Shown: positions 11,517 to 22,798 of the stretch, in pieces
How positions within the stretch are numbered: position 1 is the first letter of the stretch
Layout: every line of letters begins with the position of its first letter
NCBI RefSeq assembly: GCF_902806685.2
Contig: NW_027189028.1
Span: 121,323 to 185,322 of the forward strand
DNA from: Maniola hyperantus
Taxonomy: Eukaryota; Arthropoda; Insecta; Lepidoptera; Nymphalidae
Length of the DNA stretch: 64,000 bases
Direction of reading: 5' to 3'
The notes under the pieces: generated by a model
Database searches by the model: none
What the model was told of the DNA's origin: nothing
Seen by the model: only the letters and a program-made list of their open reading frames with translations
Program-made: the position numbers and the translations under genes

Positions 11517-12244
11517 GAATCCTTTACTGGAATCCAGGCGGCATCAGAGGCCACGTCCGCGAGCTCACGCAGCTCTCCCAGTCGCAGGACGTACATGTCA
11601 TCCTCCTGGGAGAAACAAAGCTCGCGGACCACATAGAGCTCCGAGTACCCAATTACTTCGTGTACCGGCGCGACGAGATCTCCCCCCGGGGCTACGCCTA
11701 CAGAGGAACAGCGGCCCTGGTACGGAGAGATCTAGTACACGAGGAGCTCGAGCACGCACCCTACACATCTCTGCGCACACAGGGAGTGCGTGTTCAAGCG
11801 GGCGAAAAGGAACTTAACATCTATGCCGCCTACCGACCGCCGAACGAGCCTTTCCACGGTACCGATGTCCACACTCTCCTCGAGTCGTAAGTGCCTACAC
11901 TAGTCGTGGGGGACCTAAACGCGAAACACCAAGCTTGGGGCTCACGCGTCAACTCCGCGGCCGGAAGGATGCTGCTCGAGGACAGCGAGCGCCACAACTA
12001 TGGTGTATTGGGACCGGGCGCGCCGACCAATATACCTGCAGCCCATCACCACCAACCAGATGTGTTGGACATCGTGCTACACCACAGACTGGACCACCCT
12101 ATCAGTGTCGAGCCAATGTATGACCTCGACACTGAACACCTACCCATATTGGTCACGCTCAACCTCCAGCGCGACTTCACTATCCCGCGACCGCCTAATA
12201 CAAAAACAAATTGGGAGAAATACGCGGCCGCGCTGTCGGAGTTT
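11513..12244 (+). pseudogene. Jockey LINE ORF2 part 1, endonuclease with an in-frame stop
   Basis: The endonuclease domain starts LRILYWNPGGIRGHV and has the catalytic ILLGETKL, the GDLNAKH motif and PDVLDIVLHH. A TAA at 11888-11890 interrupts it just before VPTLVVGDLNAKH, with the frame continuing in phase, so this is a point nonsense change rather than a frameshift. No ATG is obvious at the start; reinitiation near the ORF1 stop is likely in this family. The segment ends at 12244, where Gypsy A is inserted, and resumes at 21671. Confidence 0.85.
12241..12244 (+). repeat. Target duplication GTTT, left copy
   Basis: GTTT directly precedes the Gypsy A 5' LTR and is repeated at 21667-21670 after the 3' LTR. 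Setting one copy aside lets the jockey ORF2 frame continue across the insertion. Confidence 0.9.
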
Positions 12245-13733
12245 TGTGACGTTGTAAATTTTGAACTACTAATTAGCGTTTCGCTTTTAATTAAAATCTA
12301 TTTTGTTCAAAGTATGTTGGTGCCACCTAGCATCAAGGTGCAGAACTACGCGTGGGTCGATGTTCAGAGTTCATTCGAGCCACAATAGATGGCGTTTGCT
12401 TCGTTGTCAATTGTCGTAAAAATAAAACAAAATAATTAAATAAAACCATAATATCATTTGTTTATTGTTAAGTCATTAACAAAACGGTTCTTATAATATA
12501 TCCTTAGGTTCCGCAAATATTCAAAAATGAATTGGCTTCATGATCAAACTAAATGAGAGCGGCCACACTCGGGTTGCGCCTGGCAACACCGATTGCTGAG
12601 ATTTAGAATTTTCCTGGAGTCAACATGTGAAGACGAATTTTTTTCGTTCCAGGAAAATCTCACTTCTTTTCGCCCATGGCTTCGCCTGGAAAAATACAAT
12701 AGTCATAAATTTTAGTCATCCTAACGTATTTTCAATGTTTCATCAGTTATGGTGAGTGAAAAATCAAGTAATGTGGATTCGACAAAATGGCGGTTTGGTT
12801 AGAGAAAATCCTAATCTCATGATTTCTTTCAGTTCCAGTTATTTTAACTTCCCAAATAAATGAGGATAATGGGTTGTGGGTGGACTTCTGAAAACCATTG
12901 GTGGCCAGGAGTTCAATAGGTGAGTTGTGTTTGATCGGGAAAATTCCACGTGTCGAAATTTTCACACAGCACAAATTATAATCTTGTTTTTCTTTGTTAC
13001 AGGGTTTACGTTTACGTTTACGTTTTACGTTTAGCTTCAGTTTTCCGTTTTAGTTTTCCGTTTGCGTTTTCGGTTTTCGTATTTATTTCTTTTGCACATT
13101 CACGTTGACAACTTAATTGCTATGGATAAGACTTGGTGAAAATCTTTGTAATGAAACATTTCGGTTGTGAAGAATCAAATAAATTGAGTTTTGGATCTTG
13201 GCCGATGCCGTCCAGCTACCTTGCAGTCTTCGCACCTACAAGTAAGCAAATGTTTGTATCCTGCAACAGTTTAGTGAACCTTCTTAGTGTATGTGTACAG
13301 TAAGAACCCTGTCTTTACTACTGAGCTTTTATTTTGAAACAATTTTATGAATTTTACTGTGTCATTGTCTATTCCATGCCAATGGTATCTTAAATTTAAA
13401 ACATAGATCTTATGTACTATCTACCTAAGTCATTCTAATGTATCTAAATTAAGTCTTGGCATTAAGCTAGAATAACTAAGCATTATTAGCCATCATTCTG
13501 TATTAAGCGACCCCGGTAAAAGTTACATTAAAAAACAATTTTGCCTAACATCTAGCAAATTTCATTTATAACACCTCATATACATTACAAGGGAGTCGAC
13601 GGCTAGCTTCTATTCTTTACTAGGTAGATAGATCAAGTAAAGTAAATTTTTTTTTTTCCTCTAATCTTTGTAAGGTGGTAGATTATTCCGTATCCGGGTA
13701 TATTTCTATTCCGCCCAATTTATCACCCTTACA
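12245..13733 (+). repeat. Gypsy A 5' LTR
   Basis: It starts TGTGACG and ends CCTTACA. It holds several AATAAA-type signals near 12420-12450, a CpG-containing (TTTACG)n stretch at about 13010-13035 and a T-rich tail. It is almost identical to 20178-21666. Confidence 0.95.
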
Positions 13734-13735
13734 AA

Positions 13736-13748
13736 TGGCGCCCGAACG
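13736..13748 (+). promoter_or_regulatory. Gypsy A primer-binding site
   Basis: TGGCGCCCGAACG lies two bases after the LTR. The first 12 bases agree with the well-known lysine-tRNA type of primer-binding site; the match beyond that is poor. Confidence 0.8.
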
Positions 13749-14907
13749 TTTTTTTTTTTTATATAGTTATTTCAGTATATTTTGAGAAATTTTGTGAATT
13801 TTATGAAATGTACTCCGCTGATTGTACAATTTTCTAAGTAGTGACACATTGCAAAGAGCACTAAGCTGTTTTTATGGTTAACTAACTAAATAATAACTAA
13901 TAGTTAGAAATTTTGTTTGATAGTTTAAGTAATTTTCTGAGTATAGTCCAACATTGGTTTTTTTTCTTATTTAATTAACACATTATAAATGGTGCTTATG
14001 CCGTTCAATTATGTTATTTGACTTACCTTGGAGGTGTATAAGTGAATGTTTGCCTTCAGTTTAGTAATAAACATTGCTTAACTGAGTTGTTGTTGGGTAT
14101 TGCTTTCAATAGTAAGTACATCTTATGTTTGAAAATTCCGGTAACTTAGTATAATTAAAGTTTTGAAACGCTATGTCCTGTTAACTAGTTACACACATAC
14201 ATTTATAAATACTAAGAGTTACAACTTGTGAAACTAAATATATAAACTATATTCAGAGATTACATTAAGTTCAAGTAGGAAGTTATGAACAATTTTTTTT
14301 TTCAGTGACTTGATACTTCATTATTTTGTTGAAATTTTGTTTAGAGCTGTGTTAAGGTTATGATAAAAGCTACTTCACACACAAAACATGTTAAGTTTAA
14401 GTGAATGCTGGTAGTTTAAAGTGACATTTAGAAACAGATTTTGTTGTATTTTAGGTTATGTGTTAAAAGTGTAAAGTAACAGTCATCAAACCATTGCACA
14501 ATCTCCTTGTTTTTTTTTGAAAGATAATATGCTAGTCAGAGTTCATTGCAACTTTGCTGCCTGTTTACTTTTGTAATTGTAAAGGTTGTAACACACTGTG
14601 TACTCATAAAGGTGATACTGCACCTTACAATCATTTATTCAATTTTGGGAAGTTTATTTTGTTATATTTTGTTTACTATAGTAATAATATGTGCTTGTAT
14701 TATTAACAATATTTTGGAATAGGAACATAATTGATAAAATAGGTTAGGATAGACTTAAGAATATTGTTTTTGTTGTGTATTTTGCTTGTGTATATTTAAT
14801 AGTTTAAATAACTTCTTTTGTGTTTGTGTTTAACCAATTTGTATAAGGCTAAACATAGACAGTTACACAAGCTCGATATTTTGTTAAATGTGTTTTGACT
14901 TAACACA
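13749..14907 (+). other. Gypsy A leader, non-coding
   Basis: About 1.2 kb of AT-rich leader between the primer-binding site and gag. I see no open frame and no repeat in it. Confidence 0.6.
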
Positions 14908-16173
14908 ATGGAACAGACTTTGCCCAGTTTCATTCACTTTTGAAGGACGAATTGTGTTATGAGGTATCCATTCGTTCCGAAACTCCAGCACCTACAGTGC
15001 TAGGTTTAAAGAAACAGTTAAAACAATTAATTCAGGAAATTCCTTCTGAATCAATTTTAGAGACGGATTTCACTTCTGAAAGTGAGTTAGGGGTTATTAC
15101 TAAAAAACTTCAAGACTTAGAAGATTTATTAAAAAAGTGTTCTGACACTAAAGATAGACATGCCCTCTGTAGGTCTAAAGCTTTAGCTTCACATTTGTAC
15201 TTTAGAATTTTGAGAATACAGTGTTCCGAACTCAGCTTAATAAGTAGGAAGAGTGAATTACATACAAAGTTGCAGAGTTTGATTTCCAGATTAGATGCTG
15301 ACAATGAGTCGTCTCACGACGAATCACTGGATTCCGAGAGTACCGCCGTTGACTGCACTGGTGATAAAATGTTGCCAAGTGGAAGTTACATTTCAACGGA
15401 CAGGGTGATCCGCGCAGTTTCATCGAACGCGTTGAGGAATATAAAAGATCTTATGGCGTTTCAGATGGAAAATTATTTGTTTCTGCATTTCATCTTTTTA
15501 CAGGCCGAGCATTGTTATGGTACAGAGGCAACAAATGTCAAGTTTCGTCTTGGTCAGAATTGAAAACTTTATTTTTAGAGGAATTTGATGCAGTAGATTA
15601 TGACTACAGGTTGCTAGGTGAAATTCGAGCAAGAACACAAGGCTCTGAAGAACCTGTGTCTATCTATTTCGCTGTAATGTTTTGCATGTTTTCAAGGTTG
15701 TCAACACCACTTTCCGAAGAACAAAAGTTACAAATTTTATTACATAATATTCGCCCTTTTTACTCAGAACAATTAGCTCTTGTTGACATTAAGTCTGTCG
15801 CAATGTTGAAGGAAAAGTGTCGCAACTAGAGGCTGCGAGGCAGCGTTCCGCCTTATTTTCTGAGCCTACTAACAGTAAGGCAACTTTAAGTTCAGAGTTT
15901 GCTTACAAACAAGTGACAAAACAGATAAACACACTTTCAGTCACACCTGCACCTAAGGTTGATACAAGTAAAGGCACTGATTTTTCGAAAACAAATAAAC
16001 AACTATGTTACAAGTGCGGCAAGGGTAACCATTCCTTTAAATTTTGCAGGGCAGTTCCGAAATTTATTAGATGTTTTTCGTGTGGACGTCAGAACTTTAC
16101 AGTAAAGACATGTCCAAGTTGTAGTAAAAAGGCGACTAGTAAACCCGCTCCGGACAAAAATTCAAAAAACTAA
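14908..16173 (+). pseudogene. Gypsy A gag, broken by frameshifts
   Basis: Gag would form the particle around the element RNA. An ATG lies at 14908, but its frame stops at 14941. The gag-like protein is then spread over three frames (14940-15563, 15512-15829, 15817-16173). The order matches Gypsy B gag: an N-terminal YEVSIRSETPAPTV segment, a capsid part with LLHNIRPFY, then a zinc knuckle CYKCGKGNHSFKFC. A second knuckle-like CFSCGRQNFTVKTC has Phe where His is expected, exactly as in Gypsy B. The last frame ends in a slippery heptamer and TAA. At least three indels are needed to explain it. Confidence 0.85.
16164..16170 (+). promoter_or_regulatory. Putative -1 ribosomal frameshift site, Gypsy A
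   Basis: A_AAA_AAC lies in the gag frame immediately before the TAA gag stop. The protease/pol reading begins open in the -1 frame right there. The same heptamer in the same position occurs in Gypsy B at 30240. Confidence 0.75.
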
Positions 16174-19100
16174 TTAGTAAGAACTGTGCAGAGACACAAG
16201 TAAAGAACTTGGTCATTAACAACAAAACATCCCTTTTACCTGACACAGTTCTGTATTCAGTGGATAAACGAGACTTTAGGCCACATTTAAAGGTTTTTGT
16301 TGACGGTTTTGAGATTACAGGTTTACTAGATTCCGGTGCTTGCGCGTCAATTTTGGGTAACCAGGCGCACAAGGTTTTTTTGAGATTCGGTTATAAACTG
16401 CATAGCAGTATTGATACCACATTTTCAGTGGCAAATGGAGACAAACTTGATTGCATGGGTTATATGTTTATTCCGATTACTTATAATTCCGTAACTCACA
16501 TAATAAAATTTTTTGTAGTACCCTCTATAATAGCGGATGTTATTTTGGCTGTGACTTTTGGAAAACATTTCAGTTAGCCCCTGGCATTTTTGATAATTTA
16601 GAATTAATTAAGGCACCTTCTCAATTTTACAATATTTGTGCGATTGATAATAAACAAATTCATACCATCACTTCTTTTGAAAACTTATCATCTCAACAGA
16701 AAGAATTAGCCCAGTCTGTAGTAAATAAATTTTTAGATATTTCTTCAGAGAAAATTGGATTGGGTAGAACAAAATTAATTGAACATGTTATTGACACCGG
16801 TGATGCCTTGCCAATAAAATAAAACAATATCCACTTTCTCCCGAAAAGAAGGAAGCTTTAAGTAAAGAGTTAGATAGGATGCTGGAAATGGACGTAGTTA
16901 CTCCGAGTGAAAGCCCTTGGAATAACCCAGCAATTTTAGTGAAAAAGGCAAATGGAGACTGGAGATTTTGCCTAGATTGCAGGAAATTAAATTCAGTGAC
17001 AAAGGGGGATTCATACTCAATACCGTACATTCCACAAATTCTAGATAGCTTGAAAGAGGCAAGGTTTTTATCATCGATTGATTTAAGTTCAAGTTTCTGG
17101 CAAATTCCATTAGCTAACGACTCTCAGGAAAAAAACAGTTTACAGTTCCTGGTAGAGGGTTATTCAAATTTAAGTCATGCCGTTTGGCCTATGCGGTGCA
17201 CCAGCACGACAGCAGAGGTTAATGGACCAGTTATTTAATCAAAATTTTTGTAGTGATATTGAAAATGGAATAGTATTTTGTTATATAGATGATATTGTTA
17301 TTGTTCTGCTGATTTTTGAAACCATTTAATTTTATTAAACAGAGTTCTGGATAAACTAAAAATGGCTCAACTATCCATAAATTTTGATAAATGTAATTTT
17401 TTAGAAACTCTTTGAAATATTTAGGGTATATAGTGGATGAATTTGGTTTACGCACAGATCCTGGAAAAGTTGCCGCAGTTTTGAACTTTCCGACCCCAAA
17501 AACTGCACAGGAGGTAAAGATTTTCCTAGGCACTTGTTCTTGGTACAGGCGCTTTATTAGGAATTTTTCAACCATCGCTGCACCACTCAATAGACTAACG
17601 AGTAAAGGAAAGAACGCACCTAAATTTGAGTGGAGCGAACAGGCAGAGGTAGCATTTAATACATTGAAGAATGCGTTGGTAACCGCACCTGTTCTTGCGG
17701 TACCGAATTTTGAAAAACCATTCAAAATACATTGTGATGCTTCTGCATATGGTGTTGGCGGTATGCTGACGCAAGAAACCGATGGTTGCGATCATCCCAT
17801 TGCGTATGTCAGTAGGAGCCTAAATAAAAACGAAAGGAATTACAGCGCGACGGAACGCGAGGCTCTAGCTGTGATTTTTGCAGTGGAGAAATTTCAGGCT
17901 TATTTTGGTTCCAAGCCAGTCACAATTATCACAGACCATGCATCCCTAAAGTGGTTCTTAAATTTAGAAAATCCCTCAGGACGACTCGCCAGATGGGGTT
18001 GTAAATTATCACAGTATAATTTTGTTATCGAACATAGGAAGGGTTGTGATAATGTAGTTCCGGATACCTTGTCGAGACTCATACACGTAGATGTAGTTGG
18101 TGATCGTAATGATAACTCTAGTCAACAAGTTTTGGTAGATGACTGGTATGACAAAACATTTAATGGCTGTAAAATCAATCCAGCAAATTTTCCGAATTTT
18201 TGTATTTTGAACGATAAACTATATCGTTACAGTAAATGTAAATACCAGCTTCTCAGTGAGTTCGACTGGAAAGAGGTAGTCCACAAGAACGACATCCTTA
18301 GAATTATGCAACAAAACCATGCAGATGCAACTGCAGGTCATTTTGGTGTGTTCAAAACTCATCGCAGATTATCCCTCAGATATTTTTGGCGTGGTATGTA
18401 TAAGGACGTGGTTGAGTACGTTAAGAATTGTGATACTTGCTCTGCGTATAAACACACGACATCAGCCACTCCAGGTCTGCTAGGGAAGCCTAAAGTCTGC
18501 GAGAGACCTTTTCAGGTCATTTCGGCTGATTTAGTCGGACCTTTGCCTAGGTCTAAATCAGGATTTACATTTCTTTTTGTGGTGACGTGTTGTTTTTTCG
18601 AAATATACAATGTTGTTTCCGTTACGGCGTGCCACAGGTGCCGCTGTTGTTAAAGCGCTAGAGAATTTTGTATTTTTGAACCATAGTGTTCCAGAGACTG
18701 TGATTGTGGACAATGGGTCCCAATTTACAGGATCTGAATTCCGTAATCTCATTAAGCGTTATAATATTCCGAAATTACACTACACACCACTGTACACTCC
18801 GCAAGTTAACCTTGTTGAGAGGTACAATAAGGTTGTTATGACTGCTGTAGCCGCTTTTGTGAAAGATAACCACAGGTCCTGGGACGAAAACCTGTACAAG
18901 GTCCAGTTCGCCATAAACAGTGCGGTTAATGAATCCACTGGATTCTCCCCGTTCTTCCTTGTCCACGCTAGAGAACCGGTTTTTAAATGGTTCCTTCTAT
19001 AAGGACACGGATAAGGAGTACGAGGCCGGAATTCCAAGGGAGGAATACGCAGGAAAGTTTGGAACTTTGGAGGACATATTTGGTCAGGTTAGGAGAAATT

Positions 19101-19354
19101 TGTTTCAGGCTCATGCAGAGTATGCAACGCATTACAACTTAAGGCGTAGGTCTGCAAGCTATTCTGTTGGGGACATAGTGTGGAAAAAGACCTATCCACA
19201 AAGCGACGCTACAAATTTTTTCGCAGCTAAGCTGGCACCTAAGTATGAAAAGTGCAGGGTTGTCAAGGTTTTGTCACCTTTGGTTTACGAACTAGTTAGA
19301 GTAGCTGACAACCACCCAATAGGCACTTGGCATATTAAGGATATTAAGAAGTAG
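16170..19354 (+). pseudogene. Gypsy A pol, broken (protease, RT, RNase H, integrase)
   Basis: The pieces lie in the usual order. Protease is at about 16209-16577 with LLDSGACASILG. Reverse transcriptase is at about 16860-17400, with FCLDCRKLNSVT, SSIDLSSSFWQIP and, in another frame, CYIDDIVIV. RNase H is at about 17720-18080 with HCDASAYGVGG and TDHASLKWFL. Integrase is at about 18300-19000, with a CDTC zinc end, VDNGSQF and VERYNKV, and a C-terminal domain to 19354. Stops or frame changes occur at about 16580, 16820, 17150-17400, 18600-18650 and 18960. The RNase H to integrase zinc part (17412-18653) is the longest intact run, 413 codons. This copy cannot encode a full polyprotein as read. 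Confidence 0.9.
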
Positions 19355-20163
19355 ATATTTGCCATTACTTAGTTTGGTCTAACTGTTTGAATATTTAAGT
19401 TATCAATATCAATTAGGAATTTGTATGAGTGTAGTGATGTTCTGAGTTAACAGTTACATTACCATGGTTCAGTTGAGGATGAATGTAGTGGATGTATGTA
19501 GGGATGAATATGTGATGATTGGAATGCTTGTGGTAGACCAACCGGTTGAGAAAGTAAAAATGCAAATATCGTACTTTGGGGATAACGAAAAGGGGGGGGT
19601 GTTGTGTTTTGTTTTCGTTTTCCTTCTAGATATGGATCATTTCTGTTATTTTTCCGATTCTGTTCCGAGATCTATTTTCTAGGAGAGTTATTTCGTTTTT
19701 TTTTTCTCATATTCCGATTTTGATTCGGTTTTATTTTTCCCAATGGGATAGAGAACGGTTGCCATATCAGATGGACCCGTTCACAACCAGTTTTTCCGTA
19801 TTTGTTGAGTAACAAATATTAAGATGGTAGTTTAAAAGAGTGAACCACCGTAGGCCTAGACGCATTATATCAGTCAGCTGAAGAATGATGCCAAGATGTT
19901 TCCACTCAAGTGTCTTAGACACCATGAAGTTTTTTTTTGTATATATTCTTTTTAGAAGTTAGGGTTGTGTAGTTAAGTATAATGTATAAAACCTAACACT
20001 GTTTTCAGTATATTTATTTTGTTAGACAATTTTCCTTGTTAGTAGTAGATGTGCGTTCACGCGTAACTTCTGTGTTTTTTTTGTTTGTTTGTTTCAGGCA
20101 AATTGTTAGTAGTTGTTGGATGACGCTGAGGGCAGCGTGGTTCAACCTGTTGAACCTTTTCGT
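19355..20163 (+). other. Gypsy A 3' untranslated region
   Basis: No env-like frame with a signal peptide or membrane segment is visible between pol and the 3' LTR. The stretch is T-rich with short runs of GATTTTGATTCGG type. Confidence 0.6.
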
Positions 20164-20177
20164 AGGAGGGGAAGTAT
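20164..20177 (+). promoter_or_regulatory. Gypsy A polypurine tract
   Basis: AGGAGGGGAAGTAT lies directly before the 3' LTR, the expected primer for plus-strand synthesis. Confidence 0.85.
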
Positions 20178-21666
20178 TGTGACGTTGTAAATTTTGAACT
20201 ACTAATTAGCGTTTCGCTTTTAATTAAAATCTATTTTGTTCAAAGTATGTTGGTGCCACCTAGCATCAAGGTGCAGAACTACGCGTGGGTCGATGTTCAG
20301 AGTTCATTCGAGCCACAATAGATGGCGTTTGCTTCGTTGTCAATTGTCGTAAAAATAAAACAAATAATTAAATAAAACCATAATATCATTTGTTTATTGT
20401 TAAGTCATTAACAAAACGGTTCTTATAATATATCCTTAGGTTCCGCAAATATTCAAAAATGAATTGGCTTCATGATCAAACTAAATGAGAGCGGCCACAC
20501 TCGGGTTGCGCCTGGCAACACCGATTGCTGAGATTTAGAATTTTCCTGGAGTCAACATGTGAAGACGAATTTTTTTCGTTCCAGGAAAATCTCACTTCTT
20601 TTCGCCCATGGCTTCGCCTGGAAAAATACAATAGTCATAAATTTTAGTCATCCTAACGTATTTTCAATGTTTCATCAGTTATGGTGAGTGAAAAATCAAG
20701 TAATGTGGATTCGACAAAATGGCGGTTTGGTTAGAGAAAATCCTAATCTCATGATTCTTTCAGTTCCAGTTATTTAACTTCCCAAATAAATGAGGATAAT
20801 GGGTTGTGGGTGGACTTCTGAAAACCATTGGTGGCCAGGAGTTCAATAGGTGAGTTGTGTTTGATCGGGAAAATTCCACGTGTCGAAATTTTCACACAGC
20901 ACAAATTATAATCTTGTTTTTCTTTGTTACAGGGTTTACGTTTACGTTTACGTTTTACGTTTAGCTTCAGTTTTCCGTTTTAGTTTTCCGTTTGCGTTTT
21001 CGGTTTTCGTATTTATTTCTTTTGCACATTCACGTTGACAACTTAATTGCTATGGATAAGACTTGGTGAAAATCTTTGTAATGAAACATTTCGGTTGTGA
21101 AGAATCAAATAAATTGAGTTTTGGATCTTGGCCGATGCCGTCCAGCTACCTTGCAGTCTTCGCACCTACAAGTAAGCAAATGTTTGTATCCTGCAACAGT
21201 TTAGTGAACCTTCTTAGTGTATGTGTACAGTAAGAACCCTGTCTTTACTACTGAGCTTTTATTTTGAAACAATTTTATGAATTTTACTGTGTCATTGTCT
21301 ATTCCATGCCAATGGTATCTTAAATTTAAAACATAGATCTTATGTACTATCTACCTAAGTCATTCTAATGTATCTAAATTAAGTCTTGGCATTAAGCTAG
21401 AATAACTAAGCATTATTAGCCATCATTCTGTATTAAGCGACCCCGGTAAAAGTTACATTAAAAAAACAATTTTGCCTAACATCTAGCAAATTTCATTTAT
21501 AACACCTCATATACATTACAAGGGAGTCGACGGCTAGCTTCTATTCTTTACTAGGTAGATAGATCAAGTAAATTAAAATTATTTTTTTTTCCTCTAATCT
21601 TTGTAAGGTGGTAGATTATTCCGTATCCGGGTATATTTCTATTCCGCCCAATTTATCACCCTTACA
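20178..21666 (+). repeat. Gypsy A 3' LTR
   Basis: It is the same 1489 bp as the 5' LTR, with single-base indels in homopolymers and a small cluster of changes at the T-rich stretch near 21570-21595. It is followed by the target duplication GTTT at 21667-21670. The open frame starting near 21608 begins inside this LTR. Confidence 0.95.
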
Positions 21667-21670
21667 GTTT

Positions 21671-22798
21671 GAGCTCACCGGACCTATCACGACCCCAGCT
21701 GACGTCGACCGGGCTGCATTCGCCATAACATCGGCCATACAGCACGCCAAAACCGAAGCCACAACAACCAGACCCCCTACAAGGAAAAGAGACCTACTAC
21801 CGAGCTCACTCCGGGACAAGCTTGAGAAGAAGCGCGCCCTACGCAAACTATGGGCGCGGACTCGCTGCCCGAGAGTGAAGAGTGATCTCAACCGTCTCGC
21901 ACAGGAGGTGGCGCTCGCGCTCGTAGTACGCGAAGACGAAGACTGGGAGAAGACAATCGACGCGGCGTCCGAGTCCGAGACCACGCTTTACCACCTGTGC
22001 AAGACGCTCACCGGGACCGACTCACCCGTCTACCCTCTGCTGGACAGCCAGGGTAGGCGAAGATACTCCGCTAAAGACCGCGCAGAGATCATGGCGGAGT
22101 ATATGGAGACCCAGTTCACACCCAACCCACCGGCCAACGACGACGCCGTGTATAGGCACCACGCAGAGATCCAGGACCAAATTGAGGAATTTCTGTCGTC
22201 CCAAAACCCTCCGCTCCGGGGAGACGATTTCATATCCCCGTTAGAGCTGAGGAAGGCCGTCTCCCGACTCCCCAAAAGGAAGGCGCCAGGCTACGACAGA
22301 ATCCCGATTGCCGCAATCCAGCAGCTGCCCAGAAGAGGTCTCGTCGCACTCACGAGACTATTCAATGGCATTCTCCGCACCGCCCATTTCCCGGACACTT
22401 GGAAACTGGGGAAGGTGATCACCATCCCCAAACCGGGAAAAGACCGCCGCCTTCCAGGAAGCTACAGACCCATCACCCTCCTGCCGCACATTGCCAAGCT
22501 GTTCGAGCGCCTACTGCTGCGAAGGCTTGCCCCGCACCTACGACCGCGGGCCGAACAATTTGGCTTTCGCAGCTACCACTCTACGACGCTCCAGCTTGCG
22601 AGAGGACTCAATTTTATCGCCAGCGAGAAGAACAAAGGATACTGCACCGTCGGAGTCTTCCTCGATATCGAGAAGGCCTTCGACCGAGTGTGGCATGCCG
22701 GCCTCCTGGCGAAGCTCCTCTCGACCAACCTACCACCTGCGATAGTGCGGCTGGTAGCATCCTTCCTGGAGGGCAGATCATTCCGAGTGTCCGTAGAA
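21671..22798 (+). CDS. Jockey LINE ORF2 part 2, reverse transcriptase N-terminal half
   Basis: It resumes ORF2 after Gypsy A in the same phase, open for 376 codons. It contains the linker before the reverse transcriptase (DKLEKKRALRKLWARTR), then KRKAPGYDRIP, PGKDRRLPGSYRPITLLP, EQFGFRSYHST and FLDIEKAFDRVW, i.e. RT blocks up to the first catalytic aspartate region. It ends at 22798 in an 11-bp target sequence, where an R1-clade LINE is inserted, and resumes at 27186. Confidence 0.9.
22788..22798 (+). repeat. Target duplication of the R1-clade LINE, left copy
   Basis: TGTCCGTAGAA is found here and again at 27175-27185, bracketing the inserted LINE. Confidence 0.9.

Larger units (their letters stand above)
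12245..21666 (+). mobile_element. Gypsy element A, complete with two long LTRs, decayed coding region
   Basis: A 9422-bp Ty3/Gypsy retrotransposon. It has 1489-bp LTRs at both ends, a TGGCGCCCGAACG primer-binding site right after the 5' LTR, gag, protease, reverse transcriptase, RNase H and integrase, then a polypurine tract before the 3' LTR. The LTRs differ at only a handful of places, nearly all in homopolymers, which points to recent insertion. In contrast gag and pol are cut by many frameshifts and stops. No env frame is visible between integrase and the 3' LTR. It is related to Gypsy B in this window. Confidence 0.95.

Noticed and set aside
19464..19682. Possible env gene between Gypsy A integrase and 3' LTR
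   Set aside because: It is only 72 codons, without signal peptide, cleavage site or fusion-like segment.
12245..21666. Segmental duplication of host DNA (12245-13733 and 20178-21666)
   Set aside because: TG/CA ends, primer site, polypurine tract and GTTT duplication show that these are LTRs.
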